Positions 20,756-32,705 of a stretch of DNA of 64,000 nt are shown here, in pieces. The DNA is from Strongylocentrotus purpuratus (taxonomy: Eukaryota > Echinodermata > Echinoidea > Camarodonta > Strongylocentrotidae), in NCBI RefSeq assembly GCF_000002235.5, contig NW_022145607.1:39608029-39672028 (forward strand), in the 5' to 3' direction. Numbering within the stretch: position 1 is the first letter of the stretch; every line of letters starts with the position of its first letter. Made by a program: the position numbers and the translations under genes. The notes under the pieces were generated by a model that was given only the letters and a program-made list of their open reading frames with translations, did not search any database and was not told the DNA's origin.

Positions 20756-21095
20756 TCCATCGTAATCCCTATCAGTTAGTTTATTTCACTAATTATATAG
20801 CACCAAACCAGTAGTTGTCTTGTAACTGACCATATGCATAGCATGGTCAGTGGGCAGCTAGGCAGTATACGGTACAAACCTCAATTCAAGTCAGGGAAAC
20901 TGCTCCTTTCCGTTACTGCTCAATAATACTGGTAAGATGTTCTTTAAGTTACTTTGTGTTTTATTTTGTTTAAGTAATTTAAATAATCGCTACAGAGTTT
21001 GAGGAACATGCCTTAAAGCAAACTAACGTTTCCGCTAACACTATACAAACATCACCTTGACCAGCAACCTGGAGTGCAGGCAGCATTCTTGAGGG

Positions 21096-22640
21096 ATGGG
21101 AACTTCTGACAGTACTGAAAGAGATGGGGAATCCATCTCTAGAACAAAGTCAAGACATACTAGTCATTGGCACAAGCGACATATCATGGACATCCAATTG
21201 GCTGAAACGGGGAGAAGGATTGAGACCCTAGGTGAGCAGTACCCAAAGTTTGTGACAGAAAGGCTAGAGCAGTGTACGACACCTAGCTGTCACACAAACA
21301 CTTCATACGAACAAGTTGCCATTTTTCAGTCGGCAGCCGGCGAAGGTTATATATATGTTAAAACAGAAGGCACAGCTTGCAGCACTTAAGAGTGACTGTG
21401 GTCTCTTTTTGAGGATTTACATCTCGTGTCAGACAAGGGATGGAGATGATATGGACAATTTCTTCTCTCATGAAAACCAGGCAGTCCCGCCAGCTTTGTT
21501 AACTGGAGGTAAATGCGGTTTGGAGTTAAAGCAGATCTACTTCGCTGCCTGGAATCAAATCTGCTCGAAAACAATAGTGCACCTGTGGCCCAAGCAATAA
21601 TTATTGATGGTGAAGCTGTGGTTCTAATGCTCAACCCTGGAACATCAAGAACATTTCAAGAGTATGGAGAAAAAGTGTTTGCCCCATACATCTTTGCTCA
21701 ACTCGAGAAAAGCATCCGCATCGACCTTGGCTATGGTGTATACTTACCTGCTAGCCTGAAAGCCTCAATAGGGCAGGAAAAGGGAAAGGGCACCAGGAAA
21801 AGGGTGGCTCCATCTATTTTGCTGCCAGAAAGCTGGAAGGACTTCCTTCGATTCAATGAGAACAAAACCGAATTGTTTGTCATGCGAAGCCGTTTACTTT
21901 CCTCTACCACAGGGCAAGGAACTGTATATATGGAAGTGGAGTACTCTGCTCTCCTGCTGAGTCACAATTGGCAGGCCTTGTCCCATGGGTGTAAAAGGGT
22001 ATCCATACGTATTGTTGGTACTGATGCGGTTGAACTGGCCGTGGCTTCATTCAGCAAGACAGCTCCTGATGCATGCTGGGGATCGCTTTTGGTTTCAGAT
22101 CAAGCTTTCGGTACAAGGCTTTTCATAAAATCATGATAGTTGCCACCATGAGTCTGACACAATGTATGACTCTTCCAATCTTTCATGCGTTCACCGGGTG
22201 TCACACTGTTTCTACATTTACAGGAAAAACTTAGAAGTCTTTCCCAGAGGTGAATGATTCCTTCAATGAACTCCTGTGCATGCCTAGGGAGGTCAGTGAA
22301 GGATCAATGTTACTGCCAGAGCCATTTGTGGTGCTAATACGACCGAACCAGTGAGAGCATGATAGTGAATGATGCCAGGAAACAGCTCTTCGCACAGAAG
22401 TCTAGAAACCTGGAGAACTTTCCTCCATCCCAGGCAGCACTCAAGCAGCACCTCAAGCGCACTTGCTACCAGGCTAACTGTTGAAACCAGATATTGGCCA
22501 AGAATCCAGAGATGCAGAGCCATCTGACTTGGGCTGGACAAACGAAACAACCGGGTGGCAGCCTCTTTGGACCACTCTCGATCCGGAAGCATAAAAATTG
22601 TGGCATGAATAATCCACTGTCGCTGCAAGAAAGGATGCAC
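21096..22640 (+). pseudogene. Degenerate transposon gene, PIN/FEN1-like nuclease type
   Basis: An upstream frame (21096-21389) contains DIQLAETGRRIETLGEQYPK. The main frame (21513-22136) contains VAQAIIIDGEAVVLMLNPGT, GVYLPASLKASI, KGKGTRKRVAPSILLPESWK, DFLRFNENKTELFV, then RVSIRIVGTDAVELAVASF. The reading resumes after 22140 with LTQCMTLPIFHAFTG and then CHTVS. Widespread invertebrate transposon proteins have this order with EADTRM, DTDVVVLAV and FHALTGCDT, acidic motifs of a FEN1/PIN-like fold. Here the EADT segment is missing, DTD reads GTD and GCD reads GCH, so nuclease activity is lost. At least three frame changes are needed to read through. Naming the family is from memory and moderate in certainty. 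Confidence 0.55.
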
Positions 22641-22800
22641 TGAACTGTGATCTTGTTCTATCTGGAGACTGTTAGATTTTGATCGTTACCATCATTGGGA
22701 TATGCATAAGTTGTGGACAGTGCTAAATTCATGTAGATATCTATAGCTGTGGTTATGAACAGGTTTTAGGTCGTATTTGGAATAGCTTTTTTTTGTCTTC

Positions 22801-23038
22801 TGGGTCCAATTTTATAAAGCTGCTAACCGGTAAGCAAATTTTCGTGCTATAACTGTAGCAGACAAATTTGTACCTTGTACGTTCACAATGGGTTGCATCG
22901 TTACAAAATTTATTTTCGTCCAGTAAGCAGCGTAAGGTTAATGCATTTTCGTGTGCTTACGGTTAGCAGTTCTTTGAAGTAGAAACTAATACGTAAGCAC
23001 AGAACCAGCCGATAAGCAGCTCTATGAAATTTGGCCCT
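22801..23038. mobile_element. MITE, GGGYCCAATTTYATARAGCT ends
   Basis: GGGTCCAATTTTATAAAGCT at 22802 and AGCTCTATGAAATTTGGCCC at 23019 are inverted ends of a ~238 bp unit. GCTTACG and CGTAAGC words recur inside in both directions. It is nested in the decayed transposon. Confidence 0.75.
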
Positions 23039-23438
23039 GGATAGTCAAAGTGGTGGTACACGGGTCTTTTTATTAATTTTTAAAATAATGAAACCTTAAG
23101 TGTCAAAATAGAGGCAAAGTTTATTTAAAAAAAGAAAACAACACTTTTTTTTTAGCCTAATATGACCTTTAACTTGACCTTATTGCAAATCCCTGAGTTC
23201 TGGCGATCTCAATGTATTACGTAATGAATTGGCATCCCCAAGTTAGTTGGAAATGACACCTTAAACGTTTTTCTACACTTTTTGGTTCAAAAGTTACCAC
23301 GTTTGTACATTAGACCATGCGGACTGGCGGCTATTTTGGATTTGACTTCTAAGGGTCATCAGAGGTCACATCAAACTGTTAAATAAACTAACTGAAAAGG
23401 ATTAAGGTGGAGAACTCTGCAGGGGAACCATTCCTTAA

Positions 23439-24673
23439 TACCCAGGTCGAAAATCCCATAGAGACCAATAGAGACCATTAGAAAAATTCTATTGGTCTCT
23501 AATGGTTTCTGATGGAGTCTATTGGTTTCTGTTGGACCCATAGAATTGAATCCAATAGAAACCATTCAAACCATCAGAAACCAATAGAAACCAATAGCAC
23601 CCATAGAAACCAATAGAAATAGAAACCAATATGACCAATAGAAACCAATAGGACCAATAGAAACCAATAAGACCAATAGAAACCAATAGGACCAATAGGA
23701 CCAATAGAAACCAATAGGACCAATATAAACCAATAAGACCAATAGAAACCAATAGAACCGATAGGACCAATAGGACCAATAGAAACCAATAGGACCAATT
23801 TAAACCAATAAGACCCATAGAAACCAATAGAACCGATAGGACCAATAGAAACCAATAGGTCCAATAGAAACCAATAGAAACCAACAGCTAAATCTATCTC
23901 ATGCATATTCATGATTACTTTATACGTGTTCACAGAAAATTAAATTTATCATAATTTGTTAAGCAACTTATGACAATGTACATCAATTTTGTGATTTTTA
24001 TTTTCTTTTGGCAGCTAATGACCAATAGATTATTTGTTTAATCATGTTACAATTTCATTCACGTTTTAGCAATAGATATATTGATTATAATGATTACTAT
24101 AAATACTAACCAAGAAACAATTCATGTATGTTTATTATATAGAATAGTACAAGCATTCTGTTAAAGTAAAGGATATTCTTAAACTCACTTCAAGTGATCT
24201 ATGTGATGGAGTTAATGCAATTGAGGTTAGAATATACTTTTTTTTGGTGGACAGTTGCTAAAATCGATTTTGATTTATCATTATTGATTTACCAATAGAA
24301 GCCATTGGCCTATGGGTTTCAATAGGGAATTCAGAATATGGGACCATTAGAAACCCATAGAAAAATCTCTAGTGGACCAACAGGAACCCATAGAAAATAT
24401 CTAATGGACCAACAGAAACCCATCATAGAAGAACATATCTAATGGACCAACATAAACCCATAGAAGACATGGGTGGATGCTGGTCCAATAGAAGCTTTCT
24501 GTTGGTCCATCAGCATTTTTTCTGTGGGTTTGTGTTGGTCCAATAGATAATTTCTAATGGTTTCTGTGGGTCCATCATTTCACTTTCCCTATTGAAACCA
24601 TTAGACACCAATAGCTCTAATGGTTTCTGATGGTCCATTAGGATCGGATCCTAATGGAATTTCGACCTGGGTA
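23439..24673. mobile_element. Insertion built of CCAATAG minisatellite, ACCCAGGTCGAAATTCC ends
   Basis: TACCCAGGTCGAAAATCCC (23439) and GGAATTTCGACCTGGGTA (24656-24673) are inverted ends. They interrupt a 360 bp unit that resumes as AAATTTGAGAACATAG. Both flanking thirds (about 23460-23885 and 24290-24640) are composed of CCAATAGAAACCAATAGGA-like words and their reverse CTATTGGTTTCTATTGG. The central ~400 bp is AT-rich and unique. Open frames on the minus strand here are repeat artefacts. Confidence 0.75.
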
Positions 24674-25437
24674 AATTTGAGAACATAGCTAGGGAGAACA
24701 AATGACAAAATGGGGATTTAACCTTCTGTAACCATTCAAAACTTGCTATTTTTAGTCAATTTTGATCTCGACCTTGACATAAATGCCACACCCTGAGTTC
24801 TGGCGATCTCAAATGTACTACCAGATGAACTGGCATCCCCAATTTAGTTGGAAATGACACCTTAAATGTTTTTCTGGATTATTTGGTTCAAAAGTTACTG
24901 CGTTTATACATTAGCTCTTGCGGACTGGCGGCCATTTTGGATTTGACCTCTCAGGGTCATCAGAGGTCAAATCAAACTGAAATAGACTACCTGAAAATGA
25001 TTAAGGTGGAGGACTATGCAGGGGAACCATTCCTAAAGAAATTTGAGAACAAATGACAAATAAATGAGATTTAACCATTTGTAACCATTCAAAACTTGCT
25101 ATTTTTAGTCAATTTTGACCTTGACCTTGACCTAAATGCAAAACCCTGAGTTCAGGCGATCTCAAAAGTATTACCAAATGAATTGGCACCCCCAAGTTAG
25201 TTTGAAATGACACCTTAAACGTTTCTCTGGACTATTTGGTTCAAAAGTTAAGCATGTTTGTACATTAGACCATGCGGCCTGGCGGCCATTTTGGATTTGA
25301 CCTCTCAGGGTCATCAGAGGTCAAATCTGACTTCCCTCCACATCTGAAAATAAATCTTATGGTGAAAGCAAACTATGCTAGAAGTTTCATGCTTTTATCA
25401 AAAAGTGCACAATTTTCTTGCTAAGCCGCTGCACTAT
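24674..25437. repeat. Right inverted end of the decayed transposon
   Basis: Two ~360 bp units, reverse complements of 20036-20755, end in the outer 50 bp that mirrors 19955-20035. Confidence 0.85.
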
Positions 25438-25819
25438 ACCTTTCATGTATAGAATGCTTTTAGATTGTCACTTCAGTTATTTTGTTTGTTAAACTTTATA
25501 CAAGATGGTAACAACTAGAATAAAATGTACACAATTTATAATTTAATTCATCATATCCATTCTCTCCTGAAAAGACCTGCTATCTATTTTAATTGTGAAT
25601 GCGTAAGAATTAGTCAAAACATCAACTACTTCCATCTCCACTATAAATGTTAGGTACTAATTAGTGATTTGCAATAGGAGTGATCTATTCATATATACAA
25701 CTTTAATTTCATTTCAGGGATCGCCATCACCACAGTGACACCATCACTTATATTGTTATGAAGAAATAACAAATTGGTTATAATCTGGCATGTTTTCCCT
25801 GACATACATTGTCTTACTC
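25438..25819. other. AT-rich non-coding stretch
   Basis: No element end or exon recognised. Confidence 0.5.
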
Positions 25820-27175
25820 AAGAACAAAAGTATGCATTCTAGTAATTAGTTTAGGGGGAAAAGTGCCATACTCTGGATCTATTCTGTGACTGGTAATACA
25901 AGCAGTCCATAATTCAATGACCATCACTGTGACAGCACAAGTCCTGCTAAACATCGATATGGAATAGTTTTAGAAAACAGTAACAGTTGGCCTTAATCTG
26001 GCAGTTTTCCAAGACCAAAGTAGATAAATGGTCTTACACAAGAACAAAAGTATGCATCCTAGAGATTTGATATGTGAATGTATCAAAATGATTTCAGCAT
26101 ACAGTCCACAGTGTGTCATTCAGCACTTTTACTGTAAAAGCCTGGTTTAAGTGTTAATAATTAAATATTATAATGTCTCCACGTAACCTGTCAAATTTAT
26201 GAAAATTTATTGCTCATCAATTCATATTTCTCAACAATAAAAGAAAAGGTTTTTCGAAGCATATCTAAAGATTGATAGCGGAATGAACTTCCCTGGTTAC
26301 TGTAATGAGAGGTGCTGTACCGGCTCTGGATGCATCTTGAAATTTCTGGAAGAAAAGACACAAGTAATCATTATCATGGCTTTTTTCTAAAAATATAGAT
26401 CAATTGTATTACTCAAGAGCAAAAGTGCCATTCTAGGAATTTGATCTGTAACTGTATGAAAACAATTCTAGCATACAACCTACAGTGTCACATACAATGT
26501 GTGACGTGTAATGACTGTGGAATAAACGTCCCTGCTCAATTTAGGAGGAAAAGTGCCATACTCTGGATCTATTCTTTGACTGGTAATACAACCAGTCCAG
26601 AAATTAATGACCATCACTATGACAGCACAAATCCTGCTTAATATTGATACAACTTTTTTTTTTTACTGGTTGTTAATTTACCTGACTGCTAAGAAAGCAT
26701 AAATGCTTGTTAGTAAATAACCAACCAGGGGACCGACGGCTTTAGGTCCTCTCGTTTCTACTCAATTAATGCATCTTAAAATTCCTAACTAAGTAAGAGC
26801 ATAACAAAAGTGTGCATTCTAAAGATTTGATATGACTGTATCGAAACGAGTTCTGCATGCAGTCCACAGTGTGACATTCAACACCTTTCCTGTAAAAGTC
26901 TAGGTGTAGCTGTGTTAATAAGTAAATGTTAAAATGTCTCCAATTTACCTAAATTTACTGCTGATCAATTCATATTTTATCAACAATAAAAGATTTGTTT
27001 TTTAAAGTATATCAAAAGACTGAATGTGGAATAAACTTCCCTGCTTATAGTTGAAAGGGAAAAGGGCCATACTCTGGATCTATTCTTTGACTGGTAATAC
27101 AACCAGTCCAGAATTCAATGACCATCACTGTGACAGCACAAGTCCTGCTTGATATTAATATGGAATATTGTTCCT
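25820..27175. repeat. Degenerate triplicated segment
   Basis: GTGCCATACTCTGGATCTATT with CAGTCCAGAATTCAATGACC and ATCACTGTGACAGCACAAG occurs at 25863, 26553 and 27064. AGAACAAAAGTATGCATYCTAG with CAGTCCACAGTGTG occurs at 25820, 26041, 26414 and 26800. CTGATCAATTCATATTTYTCA then AACAATAAAAG occurs at 26212 and 26962. Unit spacing is 510-690 bp. It looks like an old tandem duplication with no coding capacity. Confidence 0.7.
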
Positions 27176-27491
27176 TCATGCATCTTAACATTCCTTTAAG
27201 AAATGACACGATTAATTGCTAACTGGCACAGTAAGATTTACACAAATGAAGCTTTCAAAAAGCCATTCATGCGGTTGCAAACCATGATAGCAATTGCAAT
27301 CTAAGTAGTACACTAAGAATTACTGACTGCACATATCAGTCAGGTACAGTAATGTGATTCTAGTTAAATTAAATAAAGACAAGAGATGCTGGACCATTAT
27401 CTGCAAGAAAAATAATTGCAATCGTGACTACAGCATAGTTTGTTGCCTGTGTTAAAAAGAAAAAACCTAATACACATGTATGTGAATAAAG

Positions 27492-27673
27492 TTACTTAGC
27501 TTCTTTCAGAAGTATGCCTCGATCACCTTCCTTGTGATGATTTTGGGGGAACCTGGGACATTTTTCAATGAGGGAGTTCTCTTCCAGCTGAATCTGGACT
27601 ACTGTAAAGGGATGATCGGGCTGGACGGCACAGCCTTTTCTACCTTCAATCGACTCTGTGAAGACTTCCATTT
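27492..27673 (-). CDS. Exon of uncharacterised gene, copy 1 (short copy)
   Basis: The minus-strand acceptor TTTGGCCTCAG precedes 27673. The exon joins in phase to the exon at 28049-28081, giving KRIRSIPQIE then EMEVFTESIEGRKGCAVQ. It continues PDHPFTVVQIQLEENS and then departs from copy 2 (57396-57575): it lacks the acidic run and ends at a TAG/TAA after LLKEAK. The shared part is 60-70% identical to copy 2 in protein. Product and function are not recognised. The truncated tail suggests a partial or decaying duplicate. Confidence 0.45.
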
Positions 27674-27675
27674 CT

Positions 27676-28680
27676 GAGGCCAAATAATATGTTAAAATGA
27701 AAAGTGCATAATGAATAGCCTTAAGATCAATTTTTTGAACACAGTTTTGCCCCAATTTTCAAGAGGTTACTTTCAAACCTGGTAAATTAAATGATCATGA
27801 GGTATAGTAGTATAAATCATGTATGAACATTTTATTTCAATGTACAACTTAATACAAGGAAAACTTTATAAACTTAATTAAACCACGTTCCTTGGTATAC
27901 CTAATTCAACATTTGTTATACAGGTTGTATCATGTAGCTTGAAGTATACCACAATTTAGATTGCAAAATAAATTCAATGTTATAGCGATTTTCTTGAGGA
28001 ATTAAGAAAACACAAAAATATAAATATGCATAGAATATCAGATCATACCTTCGATTTGTGGAATGGAGCGGATGCGTTTCACTGTGATATTAAAGAAAAT
28101 GAAAATAAATGTGAACAAATATTACAAATAGTCTTTATCTGAGCCATGGTTTGAATGAACAAGTAAAAAAGGTTAATTGTATTATTTAGTTAACATAAAC
28201 TTGATTTTTAACTTTTGAGGGATGCAGCATATTTTGTTCTATTGCATATAAAAAAAAATATAAAAAAATATAGAACAGTTTTTCAAGTATCCCTCCCCCT
28301 AAGAAACTAAACCCAAATAATGATTGCTGTAAATCACTCAAAATCACCAGAAGTTTATTTCATCTCATCTTTAACATTATTTGGAATGATGAATGGAGAG
28401 TGGGGGGGGGGGGGCAATAAAGAAAAGTGCAAATGTTGATATACATGGATTATTACATTTTCAGATTAAATGCTGCTATAAAGCTGACCGCTACATAAAA
28501 CAACTTTGGCTGATGGTGTTGTCAGGTGTTAGTTCTATAGGACAGATTCCATTTGTAGAAATAGAGCTTAACCTTTTGGAGGAAGTAAATATGTCACTAT
28601 ATACATCTCAACAATATTGACAACCCTGTAAAGTACAGGCTGAGTACACTAGTCCTCTTTATTATGGCACTGGTTTTTTT
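27676..28680. repeat. Segmental duplication partner of 57576-59395
   Basis: Intron and flanking sequence are shared directly with 57576-59395: ACTTTCAAACCTGGTAAATT, AAGGAAAACTTTATAAAC, TTTGAGGGATGCAGCATATT, and CATCTCAACAATATTGACA with GTAAAGTACAGGCTGAG. The second locus carries a hAT insertion absent here. A poly-G run lies at 28401-28413. Confidence 0.8.
28049..28081 (-). CDS. 33 bp exon of uncharacterised gene, copy 1
   Basis: Bounded on the minus strand by AATATCACAG and GAAG/GTATGATC. It encodes KRIRSIPQIE with one extra base at each end, so its phases match the downstream exon. The equivalent in copy 2 is 59032-59064, differing by R to C. Confidence 0.5.
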
Positions 28681-29998
28681 AACATATACCAAATGTGTCC
28701 ACAAAAGGGTCAAAAATGAAATTATGTTTGCTTACTTCAAACGTGTATTTTTAGGATCAGGACTATTCATATTTATGAGAAATGCAAATTTTGGAGCTTA
28801 ATCTATCTCCTTATTTATTCACCAGATATGAATACTACGAGTTCTTACAATTTTATTGTGAACTATAGCATATCTAATAACTGTGATATAAAACTCATTT
28901 GCTATTAACTACACCTTTAAATATGTTGGGTCTTTAAGAATATGTTTCAGAGATTATTCATGCAAATTTTTGAGTTTCTATCTTAAAAAATACAGATTAT
29001 GTATACCTTGAAAGTGAAAAATAGCTCTAAATTTGGGTTTTGACAATAACAAGTTTTAATTTCAATAGGTAAAATACTTTTTCTTAGGTCAAACTTATTT
29101 TATTATAACAACTGATGATATAAGGTAAATACATGCAAAAAAATTGGGAACCAGTGCATTGCATAATAATTTTCATATGTCACACCACTGATGTTTCGGA
29201 CGTTACACACTGTTAACATCATAACTTTATCCAAGTTAATTGCTTTTCTTTAGGTATTATTGACCTCATTTACATTAATTGTTTGCAGAATAATACTTCT
29301 GTAACATTTATGGATTTTTTTCTTCAGTTTTAATTAGTTTAGCACATACCGTACATGTATACCAAGTTTGTCTTCATCGACCACTCAATTTATGTAAGGT
29401 ATATTATTCATTTCAAGAACGTGTACCGGTATTTAAAAGTGCTTATGTGATCTAACAGTGAAATATGAAGTTTATAGCAATTGTCGACATCAAAACTCCT
29501 TAGAAAATTCACTTAGAAACATACTCTTTATTGCATGTTATGAACAACAGTGTGAAATGTACATGCATGCTATGGTTTGTTTCGGATGTTACACAATGTT
29601 AACATTTCAATGAGATCATCAATTTCTGTAAACTCTACAATAGATGTTTAATCAGCTTGCTAATGTCCTTCAACTATATAGTGTGTCATTCAATAATATC
29701 ACTAACACATTCACGTATGTAAGCAAAACATTGACAAATCTTTTTAAAAGTAAAACTATAAAAAAGTACCCCAGTCCTGTAAGTAATACGAAATAGGTGA
29801 ATCCTAATTTATGTACATCTCAAGAATGAGACATTTCAGATGTATTTTCAAATTGTGGATGTTTTAGGTTATAATACTACTGTAGTAACAATCATTCTTT
29901 ACCACTATTTGTATTAGGAGGCCGTTTCAAACGACAACATTTTGTAATGCTCTTAAATAAGTATTTATTTATTTATTTACTTGATGACCGATTGATGA

Positions 29999-30047
29999 AT
30001 GGATGGATTGATTGGTTGGTTGGTTGGTTGGTTGGTTGGTTGGTTGA
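29999..30047 (+). repeat. (GGTT)n microsatellite
   Basis: GATTGATTGG followed by about eight GGTT units. It resembles the LINE tail at 3357 but no LINE sequence adjoins it. Confidence 0.9.
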
Positions 30048-30270
30048 TAGATCTTAACTCTTGCTGTGCCGATATCACAGGTGACAAACAGTATACAGTG
30101 TAGGTTAAACATGTACCGTATTTACCGGCGATAAGGCCGCAGCGCCGCACCCCCAACTTTGACATTTCGTAGAGGGAAAATAAAAACGGACAGCCCATTT
30201 ATATTTTACACTATTGTATTTTTACACTTATACATTTTGTATGTATGCATACATTTGAGGAAGATACTAC

Positions 30271-30553
30271 CAGTGGTGGATCCAGGAGGGGGGGGGGGGG
30301 TGCTTAGGGGCATGTACCCCCCCCCCCCCCCCCGGCCAAAACAAAAATGTTGAAATCAGCCCCAAATTCGCCCAAAATGTACTGGCAAACAGGGACGTGC
30401 CCCCCCCCCCCCCGGGCCCCTATAAATTAAAAATAAAATAAATTAGTCTGCACTCCTCCCCCACCCGCCCCACTGAGCGAATTTGCGGCCAGCGCGATTT
30501 TCAAATATTTGGGAGCAAAAAAACAAAAAACAAAATAAATGTGCTCTTACCAA

Positions 30554-30595
<42 letters not shown>

Positions 30596-30739
30596 TTATT
30601 CAGCGGCTGGCTGAGTCGTTGCGATTTTTTGGGACTAATACAAAAATATTTATATGTCCTCCTCTACCCCCCTCCTGTGTACCCCCCCCCCCCCCCCCCC
30701 CCCCCCCCTCCCGGGAAGAAATTCCTGGATCCGTCTCTG
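30271..30739. mobile_element. Poly-G/C hAT-type element
   Basis: CAGTGGTGGATCCAGGAGG at 30271 and CCTGGATCCGTCTCTG at 30724-30739 are imperfect inverted ends. The interior has poly-G (30288-30301) and four long poly-C tracts (30317, 30400, 30555-30595, 30680-30708). No clear target duplication. Proline-rich open frames here come from the poly-C runs. Confidence 0.6.
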
Positions 30740-31875
30740 ACTATATGTTTAGGATCATGAAATAAGTTATTAATGTAATGTCTTATTCTTTTATAGATGT
30801 ATGTACTTTCTACATAGATTAGTTACGTGTACTGAGTGCCCTTTTTAAAAGGTATTTTCAAATGAAAATCCATATTTCCCATAAATTTTTAGACAAACAT
30901 TTTAATTTGCTTGATTTTATCAACTTTATGTACCTGTATCAATACCCGTGTCATGTACATGTACACTGTGTATTGCTTAAGTGGATAATTTTGAGCTTTT
31001 GTAACCTACCAAATAGTTTAGATTGACCATACAATCTTTGGTTATATGACATAATTTGAAACAACCTCTGTAAAAATGAAAACCTGATGATTTGCAAACA
31101 CACAGCAATGTAAATAGCAAGAGGAGAGGTTGAGAAATTGAAATTTGCTATTTTCACATCTATCTTTGCCCCTCATTTGAACTAGTTAAAGTATGAAAAG
31201 GTCTGTTAACAGTTTAATGTAACGTCCGAAACGTGCTAACAGCATACCAGAAAGTGCTGTTAAAATGGCTGAATATTTTTTATGAGTCACTTTTATTGAG
31301 ATTTTTTCTGATAAATTACAATTAAGGATATACTAAAGCAGCCAGCCATGCCTTGCATCACAATGTGTGGCTTCAATATTTGATGTTTTATAAGTCAATT
31401 TGCAGAAAATTCAGATATTTTACGGAAAATTTCATTTTTTGCATCATACTTCTTCATATTCTTATATTTAGATCTAAATGAAATTCTCAAAATAGTGTTT
31501 TTAACAGGAGTGTGCATTGTGAAACCGTTACTTGCACATATGATCGATAATTACAGTTCCGCCTGCGATCAACGTCACACTGATCGCACGCAATTGATCG
31601 CGCTCAAAATGCGCGACTATGAGCGCGATCGCGCGCTCTTGTTATGCGTTATCACTGAATGCGCATACTGTCCTCTACGGCAGAAAAGAGGCGCGATATT
31701 CTGTACGGCAGTATTACAAAAGCGCTCGATTCCGTTCAAAACGGCAGTAAAAAGCGGGGGTGTTTTAAAAATATCTCTCCCGTTTCAATTTTGTTTTCCT
31801 CATTAATACGTTGATTGTTTTCCCTTTTTGAAGATTATCTAGATCATGCATGCCTGCTTTTTTTAATTTCTACTT

Positions 31876-32703
31876 CTAAAAACAGAAATTATCAGCAAGG
31901 TTTTGTTGCCCCTACGGAGATCTAAAAACGATAATTATCGGCAATACTTTGTTGCCCCTACGGTGATCTAAAAACAATAATTATCGGCAAGGTTTTGTTG
32001 CCCCTACGGAGATCTAAAAACAATAATTATCGGCAAGGCTTTGTTGCCCCTACGGAGATCTAAAAACAATAATTATCAGCAAGGTTTTGTTGCCCCTACG
32101 GATATCTAAAAACAATAATTATCGGCAAGGTTTTTTTGCCCCTACGAATATCTAAAAACAATAATTATCGGCAAGACTTTGTGGCCCCTACGGAGATCTG
32201 AAAACTATAATTATCGGCAAGGTTTTGTTGACCCTCCGGAGATCTAAAAACAATAATTATCGGCAAGACTTTGTTGCCCCTACGGAGATCTAAAAACAAT
32301 AATTATCAGCAAGGTTTTGTTGCCCCTACGGAGATCTAAAAACAATAATTATCGGCAAGGTTTTGTTGCTCCTACGGAGATCTAAAAACAATAATAATCG
32401 GCAAGACTTAGGTGCCCCTACGGAGATCTAAACACAATAATTATCGGCAAGACTTTGTTGCTCCTACGGAGGTCTAAAAACAATAATTATCGGCAAGGTT
32501 TTGTTGCCCCTCCGGAGATCTAAAAACAAAAATTATCGGCAAGGTTTAGTTGCCCCTCCGGAGATCTAAAAACAATAATTATCTGCAACGTTTTGTTGCC
32601 CCTATGGAGATCTAAAAACAATAATTATCGGCAAGGTTTTGTTGCCCTTACGGACATCTAAAAACAATAATTATCGATAAGACTTTGTTGCCCCTACGGA
32701 GAC
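31876..32703. repeat. 46 bp minisatellite, ~18 copies
   Basis: The unit contains CAAGGTTTTGTTGCCCCTAC followed by GGAGATCTAAAAACAATAAT and TATCGG. Units are directly adjacent with no spacers. Variation is scattered single changes. It sits just left of the large inverted-repeat structure. Confidence 0.95.
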
Positions 32704-32705
32704 AA

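Larger units (their letters stand above)
19950..25437. mobile_element. Decayed DNA transposon with long, internally repeated inverted ends
   Basis: The left end (ACAGCGGATAAGC..., 19955) and right end (...CTTAGC/GCCGCTGCACTATA, 25437) are inverted. They share GAATTGTGCACTTTTTGATA, AAAGCATGAAACTTCTAGC, CAGATGTGGAGGGAAGTCAG, and so on for more than 700 bp. Each arm is made of ~360 bp units. Between them lie a degenerate gene (21096-22640), a MITE (22801-23038) and a 1.2 kb insertion (23439-24672). Superfamily is uncertain; the nuclease-like gene suggests an Academ-like or related cut-and-paste element. Confidence 0.75.
28664..31850. mobile_element. Element with reiterated GTTTCGGACGTTACA motif, copy 1
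   Basis: The left end GCACTGGTTTTTTTAAC recurs reversed at 57299. The right part CAGTTCCGCCTGCGATCAAC with GTCAC (31554) recurs reversed at 56285-56310, and then both run into GATCGC-rich text. Between the ends little aligns except the 15 bp motif at 29193-29207, 29579-29593 (one change) and, reversed, 31218-31232. Each motif is next to a GTTAAC word. Poly-C elements and a GGTT run have inserted. No coding frame is visible. Confidence 0.55.

Noticed and set aside
22293-22640. Minus-strand 115-codon gene
   Set aside because: It is the shadow of the decayed transposon gene on the + strand, whose peptides are recognisable.
23519-23933. Minus-strand 120-codon hydrophobic frames as membrane proteins
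   Set aside because: They translate the CCAATAG minisatellite; several frames are open at once and the period is visible in the peptide.
19950-25437. Polinton or other virus-like element
   Set aside because: No polymerase, integrase, capsid or ATPase signature is visible; the only gene remnant is nuclease-like and the ends are tandem 360 bp units.
30541-30765. Proline-rich proteins
   Set aside because: They are poly-C tracts read in frame within a hAT-type element.
31495-31806. 103-codon + strand frame as a gene
   Set aside because: It lies in GATCGC-rich repeat text shared with the satellite and has no ATG-supported domain.
31876-32703. CRISPR-like array
   Set aside because: The 46 bp units are contiguous with no unique spacers, and the context is eukaryotic.
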